NCBI RefSeq assembly: GCF_014192915.1
Contig: NZ_JACHYN010000003.1
Coordinates: 310,001 to 374,000, forward strand
Source: Azospirillum sp. OGB3
Lineage (GTDB): Bacteria > Pseudomonadota > Alphaproteobacteria > Azospirillales > Azospirillaceae
Direction of reading: 5' to 3'
DNA: 64,000 nucleotides
Shown: positions 38,452 to 47,327 of the stretch, one piece after another
Numbering within the stretch: the stretch's first letter is position 1
Layout of the letters: the number at the start of each line of letters is the position of its first letter
Made by a program: the position numbers and the translations under genes
The notes under the pieces: model-generated
What the model was told of the DNA's origin: nothing
The model's input: only the letters and a program-made list of their open reading frames with translations
Database searches by the model: none

Positions 38452-40077
38452 ATGTCCCAGGCGTCTTCGTGGCTGCGCGGTGCAGCGCTGTACCAGATCT
38501 ATCCCCTCAGCTTCCTCGACGGGAACGGCGACGGCTGGGGCGATCTGGACGGCGTGCTGGACGGCCTCGGCCATGTGGCGTCGCTCGGCGTGCAGGGGGT
38601 GTGGATCAGCCCCTTCTATCCGTCGCCGCAGAAGGACTTCGGCTACGACATCACCGACCACCGGGCGGTCGACCCGCGCATGGGCCGGCTGGAGACGGTG
38701 GACCGCATCATCGAGGCGGCGCACGGCCACGGGCTGAAGGTGATCCTCGATCTGGTCTGCGGCCACACCTCGGACGCGCACCCCTGGTTCACTGACAGCC
38801 GCCGGTCGCGCAGCGGCGCGTTCGCCGACTGGTACGTCTGGGCCGACCCGCGCCCCGACGGCACGCCGCCCAACAACTGGCTGTCGGTGTTCGGCGGCCC
38901 CGCCTGGACCTGGGAGCCGCGGCGGCGCCAGTATTACCTGCACCATTTCCTGTCCAGCCAGCCCGCCCTGAATCTGCACGACGAGGCGGTGCTCCAGGCG
39001 CTCGACGACACCGCGGCCTTCTGGCTGGAACGCGGAGTCGACGGCTTCCGCATCGACGCGGTGGACTTCTTCGCCCACGACCCGCAGCTCCGCTCCAACC
39101 CCGCCGCGGCCTGGAGCGGGGCGGAGCCGCCGGCCAAGCTGTTCGCCCTGCAGCAGCATCTCCACGACATGATGCACCCCGCCATTCACACCGTGCTGGC
39201 CCGGCTGCGTGCGGTGGTCGACCGCTATCCCGACCGGGTGCTGCTGGGCGAGCTGTCGAGCCAGCCGGGCGCGGCGCGGCGCATCGCCGCCTATTGCGGG
39301 CCGCAGGGGCTGCACGCCGCCTACACCCTGTCCCTGGCCAAGCAGCCCTTCACCGCGCAGAACTTCGCTGGGGCGCTGACCGGTGTGCCGCAGCCGGAGG
39401 CCATCTGCTGGAGCTTCTCCAACCACGATGTCGAACGCGCCGCCAGCCGCTGGCTGCCGCCCGGCGCCGATCCGGAGCGCTTCAACGCCCTGCTGGCCAC
39501 GCTGTTCGCGGCGCTGCCGGGCACCGTCTGCCTTTACCAGGGAGAGGAGTTGGCGCTGCCCAACGCGGTGCTGGAGGCGGGAGACCTGCGCGACCCGTTC
39601 GGAATCGCCTATTGGCCGGACTTCCAGGGGCGCGACGGCAGCCGCACGCCGATGCCCTGGCGGTCCGGCGCCGCCAACGCCGGTTTCTCCAGCGCGGTCG
39701 AGACGTGGTTGCCGGTGGCGGAACCCCACCATGCCCTGGCGGTCGACGCGCAGGAGCGGCGTACCGGGAGCCCGCTCGACGTTTGGCGGTCCGCCCTGCG
39801 CCTGCGCCGGCGTCATCCGGCGCTGACCCAGGGCGGCGTGGCGGCGGTGGAGGAGGCGGGCAGCGTGCTGGCCTTCGAACGGGCGGCGCAGGACGAAGAC
39901 CTGCTGGCCGTCTTCAACCTGTCCGACCAGCCGGCGGAATACGCGCTGAAGCGCAAGCCGCCGATGGCGGCGCTCGACCTGCCGCGCCCGCCGGGCGCGC
40001 CGGTTCCCGAGGTCAGCGCGGACGGGCGGACGCTGGTCCTGCCGCCGCTCGCCGCCTTCCTGGGGCGGCGCGGCTGA
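38452..40077 (+). CDS. GH13 alpha-glucosidase / oligo-1,6-glucosidase
   Basis: The 541-residue cytoplasmic enzyme is a GH13 TIM-barrel glycosidase acting on alpha-glucosides. Catalytic residues are visible: the nucleophile Asp in DGFRIDAVDFF, the acid/base Glu in LLGELSS, and the third Asp in FSNHDVERA. Region I reads DLVCGHTSDAHPWF, with Cys-Gly where most relatives have Val-Asn before the His. There is no signal peptide, so imported sugars or trehalose-like compounds are likely substrates. The ATG at 38452 has GGAGGG 5 bases upstream. Confidence 0.9.
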   Translation: MSQASSWLRGAALYQIYPLSFLDGNGDGWGDLDGVLDGLGHVASLGVQGVWISPFYPSPQKDFGYDITDHRAVDPRMGRLETVDRIIEAAHGHGLKVILDLVCGHTSDAHPWFTDSRRSRSGAFADWYVWADPRPDGTPPNNWLSVFGGPAWTWEPRRRQYYLHHFLSSQPALNLHDEAVLQALDDTAAFWLERGVDGFRIDAVDFFAHDPQLRSNPAAAWSGAEPPAKLFALQQHLHDMMHPAIHTVLARLRAVVDRYPDRVLLGELSSQPGAARRIAAYCGPQGLHAAYTLSLAKQPFTAQNFAGALTGVPQPEAICWSFSNHDVERAASRWLPPGADPERFNALLATLFAALPGTVCLYQGEELALPNAVLEAGDLRDPFGIAYWPDFQGRDGSRTPMPWRSGAANAGFSSAVETWLPVAEPHHALAVDAQERRTGSPLDVWRSALRLRRRHPALTQGGVAAVEEAGSVLAFERAAQDEDLLAVFNLSDQPAEYALKRKPPMAALDLPRPPGAPVPEVSADGRTLVLPPLAAFLGRRG

Positions 40078-40244
40078 GGCGATCGCATAATCCGTAGGAC
40101 CAGGGTAGACCTGTCATGCGCATTTGTGCGATGAATCGGAACGAAAACGCTGCTTTGTTACAGTTGTGAAAATTCCCTCGCAACAAGTGGTCCGACGGGC
40201 TGCTTGAAACGAAAAGGGAAGGCGGAGTCCACGGGAGAAGAATC

Positions 40245-41351
40245 GTGAAAAGACGTGCGTTTCTGAAGTCGGCGGGTGCGGGCGCTGCGGCCGCGGGTGC
40301 GGGGCTGGCGGTTGCCGGCGTGGCCGCGCCGGCCATTGCGCAGTCGCAGCCGGAAATCCAGTGGCGCCTGGCGTCGAGCTTCCCGAAGAGCACCGACATC
40401 CTGTTCGGCGCCTCGGAGCTGATCGCCCGCCGCGTCGCCGAGAGCACGGACGGCAAGTTCCAGATCCGTGCCTTCCCGGGTGGTGAACTGGTGCCCGGTC
40501 TCCAGGTGCTCGACGCCGTGCAGAACGGTTCGGTCCAGTGCGGCCACACCTGCGGCTATTATTATGTCGGCAAGGACCCGACCTTCGCCTTTGACACGGC
40601 CATTCCGTTCGGTCCGAATGCCCGTCAGACCACCGCTTGGTTCCAGGCCGGCGGCCTGGAACTGATGCGCGCCTTCATGAAGAACCACAACGTCATCCAG
40701 TTCCCGGCGGGCAACACCGGCGCCCAGATGGGCGGCTGGTACCGCAAGGAAATCAAGACCGCGGCGGACTTCCAGGGCCTGAAGATCCGCATCGCCGGCA
40801 TCACCGGCCAGATCATGTCGAAGATGGGCGCCACCCCGACCCAGATCGCCGGCGCGGACGTCTATCCGGCGCTGGAGAAGGGCACCATCGACGCGACCGA
40901 GTTCGTCGGCCCCTACGACGACGAGCGTCTGGGCTTCCATCAGGTCGCCAAGTACTACTACTACCCGGGCTGGTGGGAAGGCGGGCCGAACGTCTCGCTC
41001 TACGTCAACCTGCAGGAGTGGGAGAAGCTCCCCAAGTCCTACCAGTCGATCCTGACGGCCGCCTGCGCCGAGGCGAACACCTACATGATCGCCCGCTACG
41101 ATTCGGAGAACGCCAAGGCTCTGAAGCGTCTGGTCGCCAAGGGCACCCTCCTGCGCGCTTACCCGCGCGACCTGATGGAGCAGGCGCACAAGATCGCCTT
41201 CGAGTATTACGACGAGTTGGCGAAGACCAACCCGAACTTCAAGACGATCTACGAAAGCTGGAAGCCGTTCCTGGACGAGACCCAGCTCTGGTTCCGCGTC
41301 GCCGAGCTGCCTTACGACAGCTTCGTCGCGTCCGCCGGCACCAAGAAGTAA
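40245..41351 (+). CDS. TRAP binding protein with Tat signal, orphan
   Basis: The 368-residue protein has a twin-arginine signal (MKRRAFLKSAG) and a TRAP DctP fold of the DctP2/2-oxo-acid type, with WRLASSFPKSTDILFGAS and YPALEKGTIDATEFVGPYDD. Such proteins often bind 2-oxo acids, lactate or similar. No dctQ or dctM gene is next to it, so it must share a permease encoded elsewhere. The GTG at 40245 has GGGAGAAG upstream. The 167-base gap upstream holds no clear promoter. A strong terminator follows. Confidence 0.92.
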   Translation: MKRRAFLKSAGAGAAAAGAGLAVAGVAAPAIAQSQPEIQWRLASSFPKSTDILFGASELIARRVAESTDGKFQIRAFPGGELVPGLQVLDAVQNGSVQCGHTCGYYYVGKDPTFAFDTAIPFGPNARQTTAWFQAGGLELMRAFMKNHNVIQFPAGNTGAQMGGWYRKEIKTAADFQGLKIRIAGITGQIMSKMGATPTQIAGADVYPALEKGTIDATEFVGPYDDERLGFHQVAKYYYYPGWWEGGPNVSLYVNLQEWEKLPKSYQSILTAACAEANTYMIARYDSENAKALKRLVAKGTLLRAYPRDLMEQAHKIAFEYYDELAKTNPNFKTIYESWKPFLDETQLWFRVAELPYDSFVASAGTKK

Positions 41352-41372
41352 GAGCGTCCCTTTAGAGAATGT

Positions 41373-41409
41373 GCCCCCATCCGCATCGCGGGTGGGGGCT
41401 TTTCTTTTT
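41373..41409 (+). terminator. intrinsic terminator after the TRAP binding protein gene
   Basis: GCCCCCATCC and GGGTGGGGGC form a 10-base stem (one G-U pair), followed by TTTTCTTTTT. It is the clearest terminator in this part of the window. Confidence 0.9.
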
Positions 41410-41412
41410 GGA

Positions 41413-42033
41413 TCAGCCGACGTCCGTCTGCGGCATCAGCGCCATCTGGCGCTTGGCGCCGGGCTGGGCCAGCATGCGGGCGTGCCACGCCTGGACGTTG
41501 GGGTAGGTGGCGATGTCGATGTTCGACTCCTCCACGAGGTCGATCCACGGGAACGCAAAGATGTCGGCGATGGTGACCCGCTCGCCCTCGATGAAGGTCC
41601 GTCCCGCCAGATGCCGGTCGAACTGGGCAAGCCCGCTGGTTGCCGCGGCGTCGATCCAGGGCAGGGCGTTGGCGTCGCCGTGGAACTTGCGCACCGCGCG
41701 GGCGCGCTGGACCGGCAGCAGCACGTCGGCCAGCCAGGACAGCCATTCCGCCAGCCGGAGACGCTCCGCCTCGTCCCGCCCGCCGAACCGGCCGGTCTTC
41801 TCCGCCAGATAGGTCAGGATGACGCCCGATTCGGAGATGCTGAGGTCGCCGTGGACCAGGGTCGGGACCCGGCCGAAGCGGTTGATGGCGAGATAATCCG
41901 CCGACTTCTGCTGGCCGCCGCGCAGGTCGATGTGACGGTAGGCGTAGGGCACGCCGGCCATCGACAGGAACAGGACGACCCGGGTGGCGGGCTGCGAGTT
42001 GAGGTTGCCGTAGACGGTGAATTCGGCGGACAC
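41413..42033 (-). CDS. glutathione S-transferase family protein
   Basis: The 206-residue protein has the thioredoxin-like N-terminal domain (FTVYGNLNSQPATRVVLFL, later GRVPTLVHGDLSISESGVIL with the Glu-Ser glutathione site) and an all-helical C-terminal domain. Members conjugate glutathione or reduce substrates. The GTG at 42033 has GGAGGG 9 bases upstream; longer open frames upstream do not fit the family. It diverges from the peptide-binding protein gene. The exact class and substrate are not clear. Confidence 0.9.
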   Translation of the reverse strand: MSAEFTVYGNLNSQPATRVVLFLSMAGVPYAYRHIDLRGGQQKSADYLAINRFGRVPTLVHGDLSISESGVILTYLAEKTGRFGGRDEAERLRLAEWLSWLADVLLPVQRARAVRKFHGDANALPWIDAAATSGLAQFDRHLAGRTFIEGERVTIADIFAFPWIDLVEESNIDIATYPNVQAWHARMLAQPGAKRQMALMPQTDVG

Positions 42034-42238
42034 GATCGAAAACCCTCCATGCTGGTCGCGCTTGGCCGCGCGGATTGGCGAAAACCATGACCGCAAGCCC
42101 GCCGGGACACCAGAGCAAATCGCGGGGCGCCATGCCGCGGGGTGGGGAAGGGGGTTTCGCACCGCTTTGCCCCTCCCACATGTTATCAGAGCGGAACCGG
42201 TGCCGAGCGCTCCGGAGAGAACGATGGGAGGGTGGGGC

Positions 42239-44071
42239 ATGCGCCGTATGGCCGCTGGATTGTTGATCGGGCTGATCGCCGCCGCCGTGGCCGGATCGGC
42301 GGGCGCCCAGACACAGAACGGCATGGCGCGGCACGGCATGGCGCTGTACGGCGAGCCGAAATACGGGCCGGACTTCCGGCATTTCGATTACGTCAACCCG
42401 GACGCCCCGAAGGGCGGGAAGGTGACGCTCCAGGCCATCGGCTCCTTCGACACGCTGAACCCCTTCACGCTGCGCGGCGTTCCCGCGGCGGGGGCGGCGC
42501 TGATCTATGACACGCTGATGACCGGGTCCGCGGACGAGCCCTTCACCGAATACGGCCTTCTTGCGGAAAGCGTGGAGATGCCGGAGGACCGCTCCTCCAT
42601 CGCCTTCAATCTGCGCTCCGGCGCGCGGTGGCACGACGGCAAACCGGTGACCGCCGAGGACGTGGTGTTCTCCTTCACCATCCTGACGGAGAGCCATCCT
42701 TTCTACCGCAGCTATTACGGCGCCGTGGACAAGGTCGAGGCGGAGGGGGAGCGCCGGGTCCGCTTCACCTTCAAGCCGGGCGACAACCGCGAGCTTCCGA
42801 TGATCGTCGGGCAGTTGCCGGTGCTGCCGAAGCATTACTGGGAGGGCAAGGACTTCCAGGCGACCACGCTGGAGCCGCCGCTGGGCAGCGGTCCCTACCG
42901 CATCGCGTCCTTCGATCCGGGCCGCGGCATCACCTATGAGCGGGTCGCCGACTATTGGGGCAAGGACCTGCCGGTGAATGTCGGCCGGAACAATTTCGGC
43001 AGCATGGCCTACGAGTATTACCGGGACGCCAGCGTCGCCCTCCAGGCCTTCCGCGGCGGGCTGTACGACTTCCGCCAGGAGAACGTCGCCAAGACCTGGG
43101 CCACCGGCTACGACTTCGACGCGGTGCGCGACGGCAAGGTGGTGAAGGAGGAGATCGCCAACGAGGTGCCGGCGGGCATGCAGGGCTTCGTTTTCAACAC
43201 GCGCCGCCCGGTCTTCGCGAACCCCAAGGTGCGCCAGGCCATCGCCTACGCCTTCGACTTCGAATGGACGAACCAGACCCTGTTCTACGGCGCCTACAAG
43301 CGGACGGAGAGCTACTTCGAGAACTCGCCGCTCCAGTCCAGCGGGCTGCCGCAGGGCCGTGAACTGGCGATCCTGGAGCCTCTGCGCGGGAAAATCCCTG
43401 CCGAAGTCTTCGAGAAGACCTATCATCCGCCCAGCACGGAGGGCCAGAACGGGCTGCGCCGCAACCTGCTGGAGGCCAAGCGGCTGCTCGACGAGGCGGG
43501 GACCGACGTGCGCAACGGGGTGCGGGTCGACGTCGCGACCGGCAAGCCGCTGGACTTCGAAATCCTGCTGGACAGCCCGACCTTCGAGCGGGTGACGCTG
43601 CCCTTCATCGAGAATCTGAAGCGTCTGGGCATCCGGGCCAGCATCCGCACGGTGGACACCACCCAATACGAGAACCGCACGCGCGACTTCGATTTCGACA
43701 TGGTGGTCCATGTCTGGCCGCAGTCCCTGTCGCCGGGGAACGAGCAGACCGGCTATTGGGGTTCGGCCTTCGCGGACCGTCCGGGAAGCCAGAACATGGC
43801 CGGGGTGCACAGCGAGGCCGTCGATCACCTGATCGGCGAAATCGTCCGGGCCAACAGCCAGGAGGATCTGAAGGCTGCGGTGTCGGCTCTGGACCGGGTG
43901 CTGCTGTGGAACCATTACGTGGTGCCGCACTGGTACTCCGGCGTCTACCGCGTGGCCTATTGGAACCGGTTGAAGCGCCCCGACACCGTGCCGCCTTATT
44001 CGCTCTCCTTCGATTCCTGGTGGCTGACGGGCGCCTCGTCCGCGACGGCGGCCGGCAAGACGGCGCCGTAA
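42239..44071 (+). CDS. family 5 extracellular solute-binding protein, YejA-like
   Basis: The protein (610 residues from ATG 42239) has a cleavable signal (LLIGLIAAAVAGSAGAQ) and the YejA-type start HGMALYGEPKYGPDFRHFDY, followed by NPDAPKGG. YejA feeds microcin C-like peptides and other oligopeptides to the YejBEF transporter. The permease and ATPase genes are not next to it here. The ATG at 42239 is preferred for its GGAGGG site; an ATG at 42224 with GGAGAG is nearly as good. It is followed 17 bases later by a receiver-domain gene. Confidence 0.9.
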   Translation: MRRMAAGLLIGLIAAAVAGSAGAQTQNGMARHGMALYGEPKYGPDFRHFDYVNPDAPKGGKVTLQAIGSFDTLNPFTLRGVPAAGAALIYDTLMTGSADEPFTEYGLLAESVEMPEDRSSIAFNLRSGARWHDGKPVTAEDVVFSFTILTESHPFYRSYYGAVDKVEAEGERRVRFTFKPGDNRELPMIVGQLPVLPKHYWEGKDFQATTLEPPLGSGPYRIASFDPGRGITYERVADYWGKDLPVNVGRNNFGSMAYEYYRDASVALQAFRGGLYDFRQENVAKTWATGYDFDAVRDGKVVKEEIANEVPAGMQGFVFNTRRPVFANPKVRQAIAYAFDFEWTNQTLFYGAYKRTESYFENSPLQSSGLPQGRELAILEPLRGKIPAEVFEKTYHPPSTEGQNGLRRNLLEAKRLLDEAGTDVRNGVRVDVATGKPLDFEILLDSPTFERVTLPFIENLKRLGIRASIRTVDTTQYENRTRDFDFDMVVHVWPQSLSPGNEQTGYWGSAFADRPGSQNMAGVHSEAVDHLIGEIVRANSQEDLKAAVSALDRVLLWNHYVVPHWYSGVYRVAYWNRLKRPDTVPPYSLSFDSWWLTGASSATAAGKTAP

Positions 44072-44088
44072 CGGGCGGGACGGACGCT

Positions 44089-44493
44089 ATGAATCCCCAT
44101 TCTTCGGACGGGACGAGGACCATCCTCGTCGTCGATGACAACGCGCTGATGCGCAAATTGCTGGTCCGTTGCCTGGAGGAAGGCGGCCACCGCGTCACCG
44201 AGACGGATGACCCGCGGGGCGTCTTGGACCTGATGCGCACGCTGAAGCCCGACCTGGTGATCATGGACGTGGTGATGCCCGGCCTGTCCGGCGTCGAATT
44301 GGTGCGGATGATCCGCGCCGACCCGGCGTTGGCACGCACGCTGGTCGTCGCTGTCACCAATCTGTCGACGCCCACGGACATGCTCCGCTTTTCAAGCGCC
44401 GGCTTCGACGGGCATGTGCCCAAGCCGATCCAGCCGAGAGACTTCCTGACGACGATCACCCGCTATCTGGAGGGCAAAGGAGAGCGGATATGA
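44089..44493 (+). CDS. single-domain response regulator (CheY-like)
   Basis: The 134-residue protein is a lone receiver domain with VVDDNALMRK, the phosphorylated Asp60 in VIMDVVMPG, a Thr in VAVTNLS and Lys in VPKPI. It has no output domain. The ATG at 44089 lies 17 bases after the binding-protein stop, so they may be cotranscribed. No kinase gene is adjacent, so its partner is unknown. It may belong to a chemotaxis or stress pathway encoded elsewhere. Confidence 0.88.
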   Translation: MNPHSSDGTRTILVVDDNALMRKLLVRCLEEGGHRVTETDDPRGVLDLMRTLKPDLVIMDVVMPGLSGVELVRMIRADPALARTLVVAVTNLSTPTDMLRFSSAGFDGHVPKPIQPRDFLTTITRYLEGKGERI

Positions 44494-44702
44494 AATTCCT
44501 TTTAAAACAGTATCTTAAAGATGGTTAATGAATTCTTGCTTTAAGGATGAAGCCGTATAGTGTTTTTATGATTATGTTTAGAAAAGCCTTTTAATGAATT
44601 GAAAGGAAACGATTTTCTCAGTTCTCGCTCGCCCTTCGCCCCCCGCTGGCCGGCTGTTCGTGCTATGATCCTGTCGTCCCCGGCGTTTTCACCGCTCAGA
44701 CC
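44494..44702. other. AT-rich intergenic region with a direct repeat
   Basis: The first 110 bases are much richer in A and T than the surroundings and contain TTAATGAATT twice (44525-44534 and 44591-44600), plus several TTAA sites. I see no gene. A TATGAT at 44664-44669 could be a -10 element for the next gene but lacks a good -35. Confidence 0.4.
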
Positions 44703-45155
44703 ATGAAAGCCATCGCCGCTGTTCCACTGTTGCTCGCGCTGTTGGCAGGGCCCGCGGCGGCAGACCCGATGCGGGTCGAGCGGACCGACCCCAGCCATCT
44801 GCGCGCCTTGAATCGCTCCCTCCTCTCCCCCGAGGTCATTCCGCCCCGCACCCGCCATGTGCGCAGCCAGGTGGTCTACAATCTGCCAACGGGGCTCGAC
44901 GGGCTCGCCCGCTACGACGCCGCCCTGTCGCGCCTCTGCCAGCGGGGCGCCTTCGGGCAGGAGATGGACGGCTTCTATTGGGCGCGGACGCCGGAGAAGC
45001 GATACGGCGTCGCCTTCTCCGGCGGGGCGAACCTGTCGGACCCGCAGAACAAGCGGAAGGCCGGTCAGGTGTATTTCTTCGACGGCCAAGACAGCCGCTG
45101 CAATGTCCATGTCGGCGATCAGGCCAAGCTGATGCCGCATTACGTTGGCCCCTGA
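44703..45155 (+). CDS. small secreted protein of unknown function
   Basis: The 150-residue protein has a signal peptide (MKAIAAVPLLLALLAGPAAA, cleavage near Ala20). The mature part has two cysteines (LCQRGAFG and SRCNVHVG) and several Tyr/Phe-rich strands such as MDGFYWARTPEK and VYFFDGQDS. I recognise no domain. The start is fixed by the signal peptide; the ribosome site is weak. It converges with the MetX-like gene. A periplasmic role is all that can be said. Confidence 0.65.
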   Translation: MKAIAAVPLLLALLAGPAAADPMRVERTDPSHLRALNRSLLSPEVIPPRTRHVRSQVVYNLPTGLDGLARYDAALSRLCQRGAFGQEMDGFYWARTPEKRYGVAFSGGANLSDPQNKRKAGQVYFFDGQDSRCNVHVGDQAKLMPHYVGP

Positions 45156-45191
45156 AAGCTGCCCCTGAAAGCTGGCCTTAGAAAGGGCCGC

Positions 45192-45215
45192 AAAAAGGCC
45201 CCGCCGGGCGGGGCC
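45192..45215 (-). terminator. intrinsic terminator of the MetX-like gene
   Basis: On the minus strand a perfect 8-base stem (45208-45215 with 45197-45204) and 3-base loop is followed by TTTTT. It lies 11 bases after the stop codon. Confidence 0.85.
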
Positions 45216-45225
45216 ACGGAGACCG

Positions 45226-46422
45226 CTACTTCGCCATGAACGCCGAAATCGTGTCTCCGGCCTTGGCGATGTTGGCAATGCCGTCGAGATGGCCGAGGCT
45301 GGTGGTGATCGCGTCGGTGTAGGTGACCGCCACACCCTGCTTTTCCAGCCGTTCCTTCAGCGGATGCATGGCGCGCTCCGGCGGGAAGACGAGGTCGTCG
45401 GCGGAGGGGATCAGCAGAACCGGCGCCTTGATCTTCGCCAGCCCCTCGTCCAGCGCTCCGCCGCCGCCCACCAGAAAGGTCTGGTTGGCCTTCACCAGAT
45501 AGAGGAAGTGGTTGGCGTCGCTGACCGCGGCGCGGGCCGCCGCCGCCTTGTCCAGCCACGCTTCGATGGCGTACTGGTTGTTCATGCTGGCGGCGGGATC
45601 CTTGCCGTCCTCCGCCCAACCGCGGCCGAAGGTGGCGTCCGCCCATTTCCAGTGGCGGGCGTGCAGGGTCACCAGTTTCAGCGCCTCGGTCAGCCCGGCT
45701 TTCGGCTCGGCCTTGCCATAGTAATCGCCGCCCTGCCAGTTCGGATCGACGCGGATGGGGGCCGCCCACAGGTTCAGCCAGCCGATCAGGAAGGGATCGG
45801 CCTCGGCCCCGCCAATCACCGCGACCACGCGCTTGACCATCTCCGGATGGGCGGCGCCCCATTCCAAGGCCTGGAGCGATCCCATCGACCCGCCCGTCAC
45901 CGCATGCAGAGACTTGACATTAAGACTGTCCAGCAACGCTTTCTGTACATTGACAAAATCGCGGATGGTGACGACCGGGAAACTCATGCCGTAGGGCTTG
46001 CCGGTGTCGGGGTTGACACTGGCCGGGCCGGTGGTGATGACAGCCGGGTCCTTCGGCGACAGGTTCACCAGCGTGTCGGAACTGACGATGAAGTACTTGT
46101 CGGTGTCCAGCGGCTTGCCCGGCCCGATGATGGAGTCCCAATAGCCGGGAGCCGGGTCCTCCATCTTGTATTTGCCGGCGGCGTGGCTGTTGCCGCTGAA
46201 GAAATGGGTGACGAGGATGACGTTGTCCCTGGCGTCGTTCAGCTTGCCGTAGCTTTCCCAGCCGATCCGGACGTTCTTGATCGTGCCGCCGCCCACCGTG
46301 GTGTAGGACGGCATCTCGAACACCTTCTTCTCCACGAGGCCCTCGAAGGCCAGGGCCGGCGCCGAGCAGAAGAGCCCGGCGGCCAGGGCCAGGCCGCCGA
46401 GCCTTTTCGCCAGAGAACGCAT
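45226..46422 (-). CDS. secreted MetX-like alpha/beta hydrolase
   Basis: The 398-residue protein resembles homoserine O-acetyltransferase (MetX) family enzymes, with the nucleophile Ser179 in GGSMGSLQ, the Asp in PSADDLVFPPE and the His in SLGHLDG. Unlike true MetX it starts with a signal peptide (LALAAGLFCSAPALAFE), so it acts in the periplasm or outside. Methionine synthesis there would make no sense, so it is more likely an esterase or acyltransferase with another substrate. It has its own terminator. The 103-base region to the next gene holds no clear promoter. Confidence 0.8.
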   Translation of the reverse strand: MRSLAKRLGGLALAAGLFCSAPALAFEGLVEKKVFEMPSYTTVGGGTIKNVRIGWESYGKLNDARDNVILVTHFFSGNSHAAGKYKMEDPAPGYWDSIIGPGKPLDTDKYFIVSSDTLVNLSPKDPAVITTGPASVNPDTGKPYGMSFPVVTIRDFVNVQKALLDSLNVKSLHAVTGGSMGSLQALEWGAAHPEMVKRVVAVIGGAEADPFLIGWLNLWAAPIRVDPNWQGGDYYGKAEPKAGLTEALKLVTLHARHWKWADATFGRGWAEDGKDPAASMNNQYAIEAWLDKAAAARAAVSDANHFLYLVKANQTFLVGGGGALDEGLAKIKAPVLLIPSADDLVFPPERAMHPLKERLEKQGVAVTYTDAITTSLGHLDGIANIAKAGDTISAFMAK

Positions 46423-46525
46423 GTCGTCCCTCCCGTTTATCAGGTCCCTATCGATGCGGGGAGGGAGTGTAAGGGGGTGCGACCGCCCGTCCAGGCGGGC
46501 AATCGGCCTAAACGGTTGGGGGAAC

Positions 46526-46846
46526 TCAGCCCAGCCGGACGGCGGTTCCGTTGATCGAAACCATCAGCATGCCGTTTTCCTTGCCCAGCACCTCGTAATC
46601 GATGTCCACCCCGACGATGGCGTCGGCGCCCAGCGCCCGTGCGGCGTCCTGCAGATCGGCGAAGGCGGCCTCGCGGGCGTCGCGCAGCGCGTTCTGGTAG
46701 CCGCCCGCCCGGCCGCCGACGATGTCGCGGATGCCGGAGAACAGGTCGCGGAACATGTTCACGCCCAGAATGGCTTCGCCCGCGACCATGCCGAGATACT
46801 GGGTGACGGGACGGCCTTCGACGGTGTCGGTGCTGGTGACGATCAT
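46526..46846 (-). CDS. YbjQ family protein
   Basis: The 106-residue protein matches the YbjQ (DUF74) family, a small pentameric fold sometimes called heavy-metal-binding. It shows [28 protein letters not shown] and [18 protein letters not shown]. The ATG at 46846 has GGAGGAACC directly upstream. Function in the family is poorly known, and nothing nearby defines it. Confidence 0.9.
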   Translation of the reverse strand: MIVTSTDTVEGRPVTQYLGMVAGEAILGVNMFRDLFSGIRDIVGGRAGGYQNALRDAREAAFADLQDAARALGADAIVGVDIDYEVLGKENGMLMVSINGTAVRLG

Positions 46847-47266
46847 CGGTTCCTCCGGTTTCGTTGTCGCCAAGCAGATGGCGGCGGGCGCGGCGCGGCG
46901 CAATGGGATCCGTCGAAATGGAAGGGTGCGGTCCGGGCGCGCTTCACGGTGTCGGGTCGGCCGGCAGGCGCGGCTCCAGGATGATGGAAAGGAGATCCTG
47001 CGGTTTGTACGCTCTGCAACTCGGCGCCCACATGATGGTGGCCAGCAAATGCGGCGTTGGCGTGACCCTCTCGATGCCCTTGGCGGGCGAAGCCGCCGGC
47101 CGTCGGGAGACATGAACATCCCCTTTGCGCCCACCAATGCCTTGCCATGCCATCTTGCCGGCGGAGCCCTGCGCACATCGTGTAAGCCGGGGAGGCGGGG
47201 AGTCCGTCGCGATACTGCGAAATCGCAGCGCATCCTCGGCGAAATTGCGACATAAGCAAAGAAACC
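46847..47266. other. intergenic region without a supported gene
   Basis: This 420-base stretch separates the divergent YbjQ and S24-like regulator genes. A 44-codon open frame at 46979-47115 has a poor ribosome site and no recognisable product. I see nothing else until the LexA-type box at 47273. Confidence 0.4.
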
Positions 47267-47298
47267 TTGCACGTTCTTTCAACGTTCTCTCTTATAGA
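47267..47298 (+). promoter_or_regulatory. promoter region with LexA-type box upstream of the S24-like regulator
   Basis: GTTC-N7-GTTC (47273-47276 and 47284-47287) matches the alphaproteobacterial LexA site. It lies directly after TTGCAC (47267-47272), a candidate -35, and before TATAGA (47293-47298), so a bound repressor would block the promoter. The -35/-10 spacing is long (20). Confidence 0.65.
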
Positions 47299-47327
47299 AC
47301 GCTCTTTTGGCGGAGAGGACGGCGGTT

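Noticed and set aside
44510..44545. Several TTAA sites as CtrA boxes
   Set aside because: Spacings are 9, 6 and 12 bases, none matches seven.
46979..47115. A 44-codon open frame in the gap before the S24-like regulator
   Set aside because: No good ribosome site, no recognisable product and no reason in the context.
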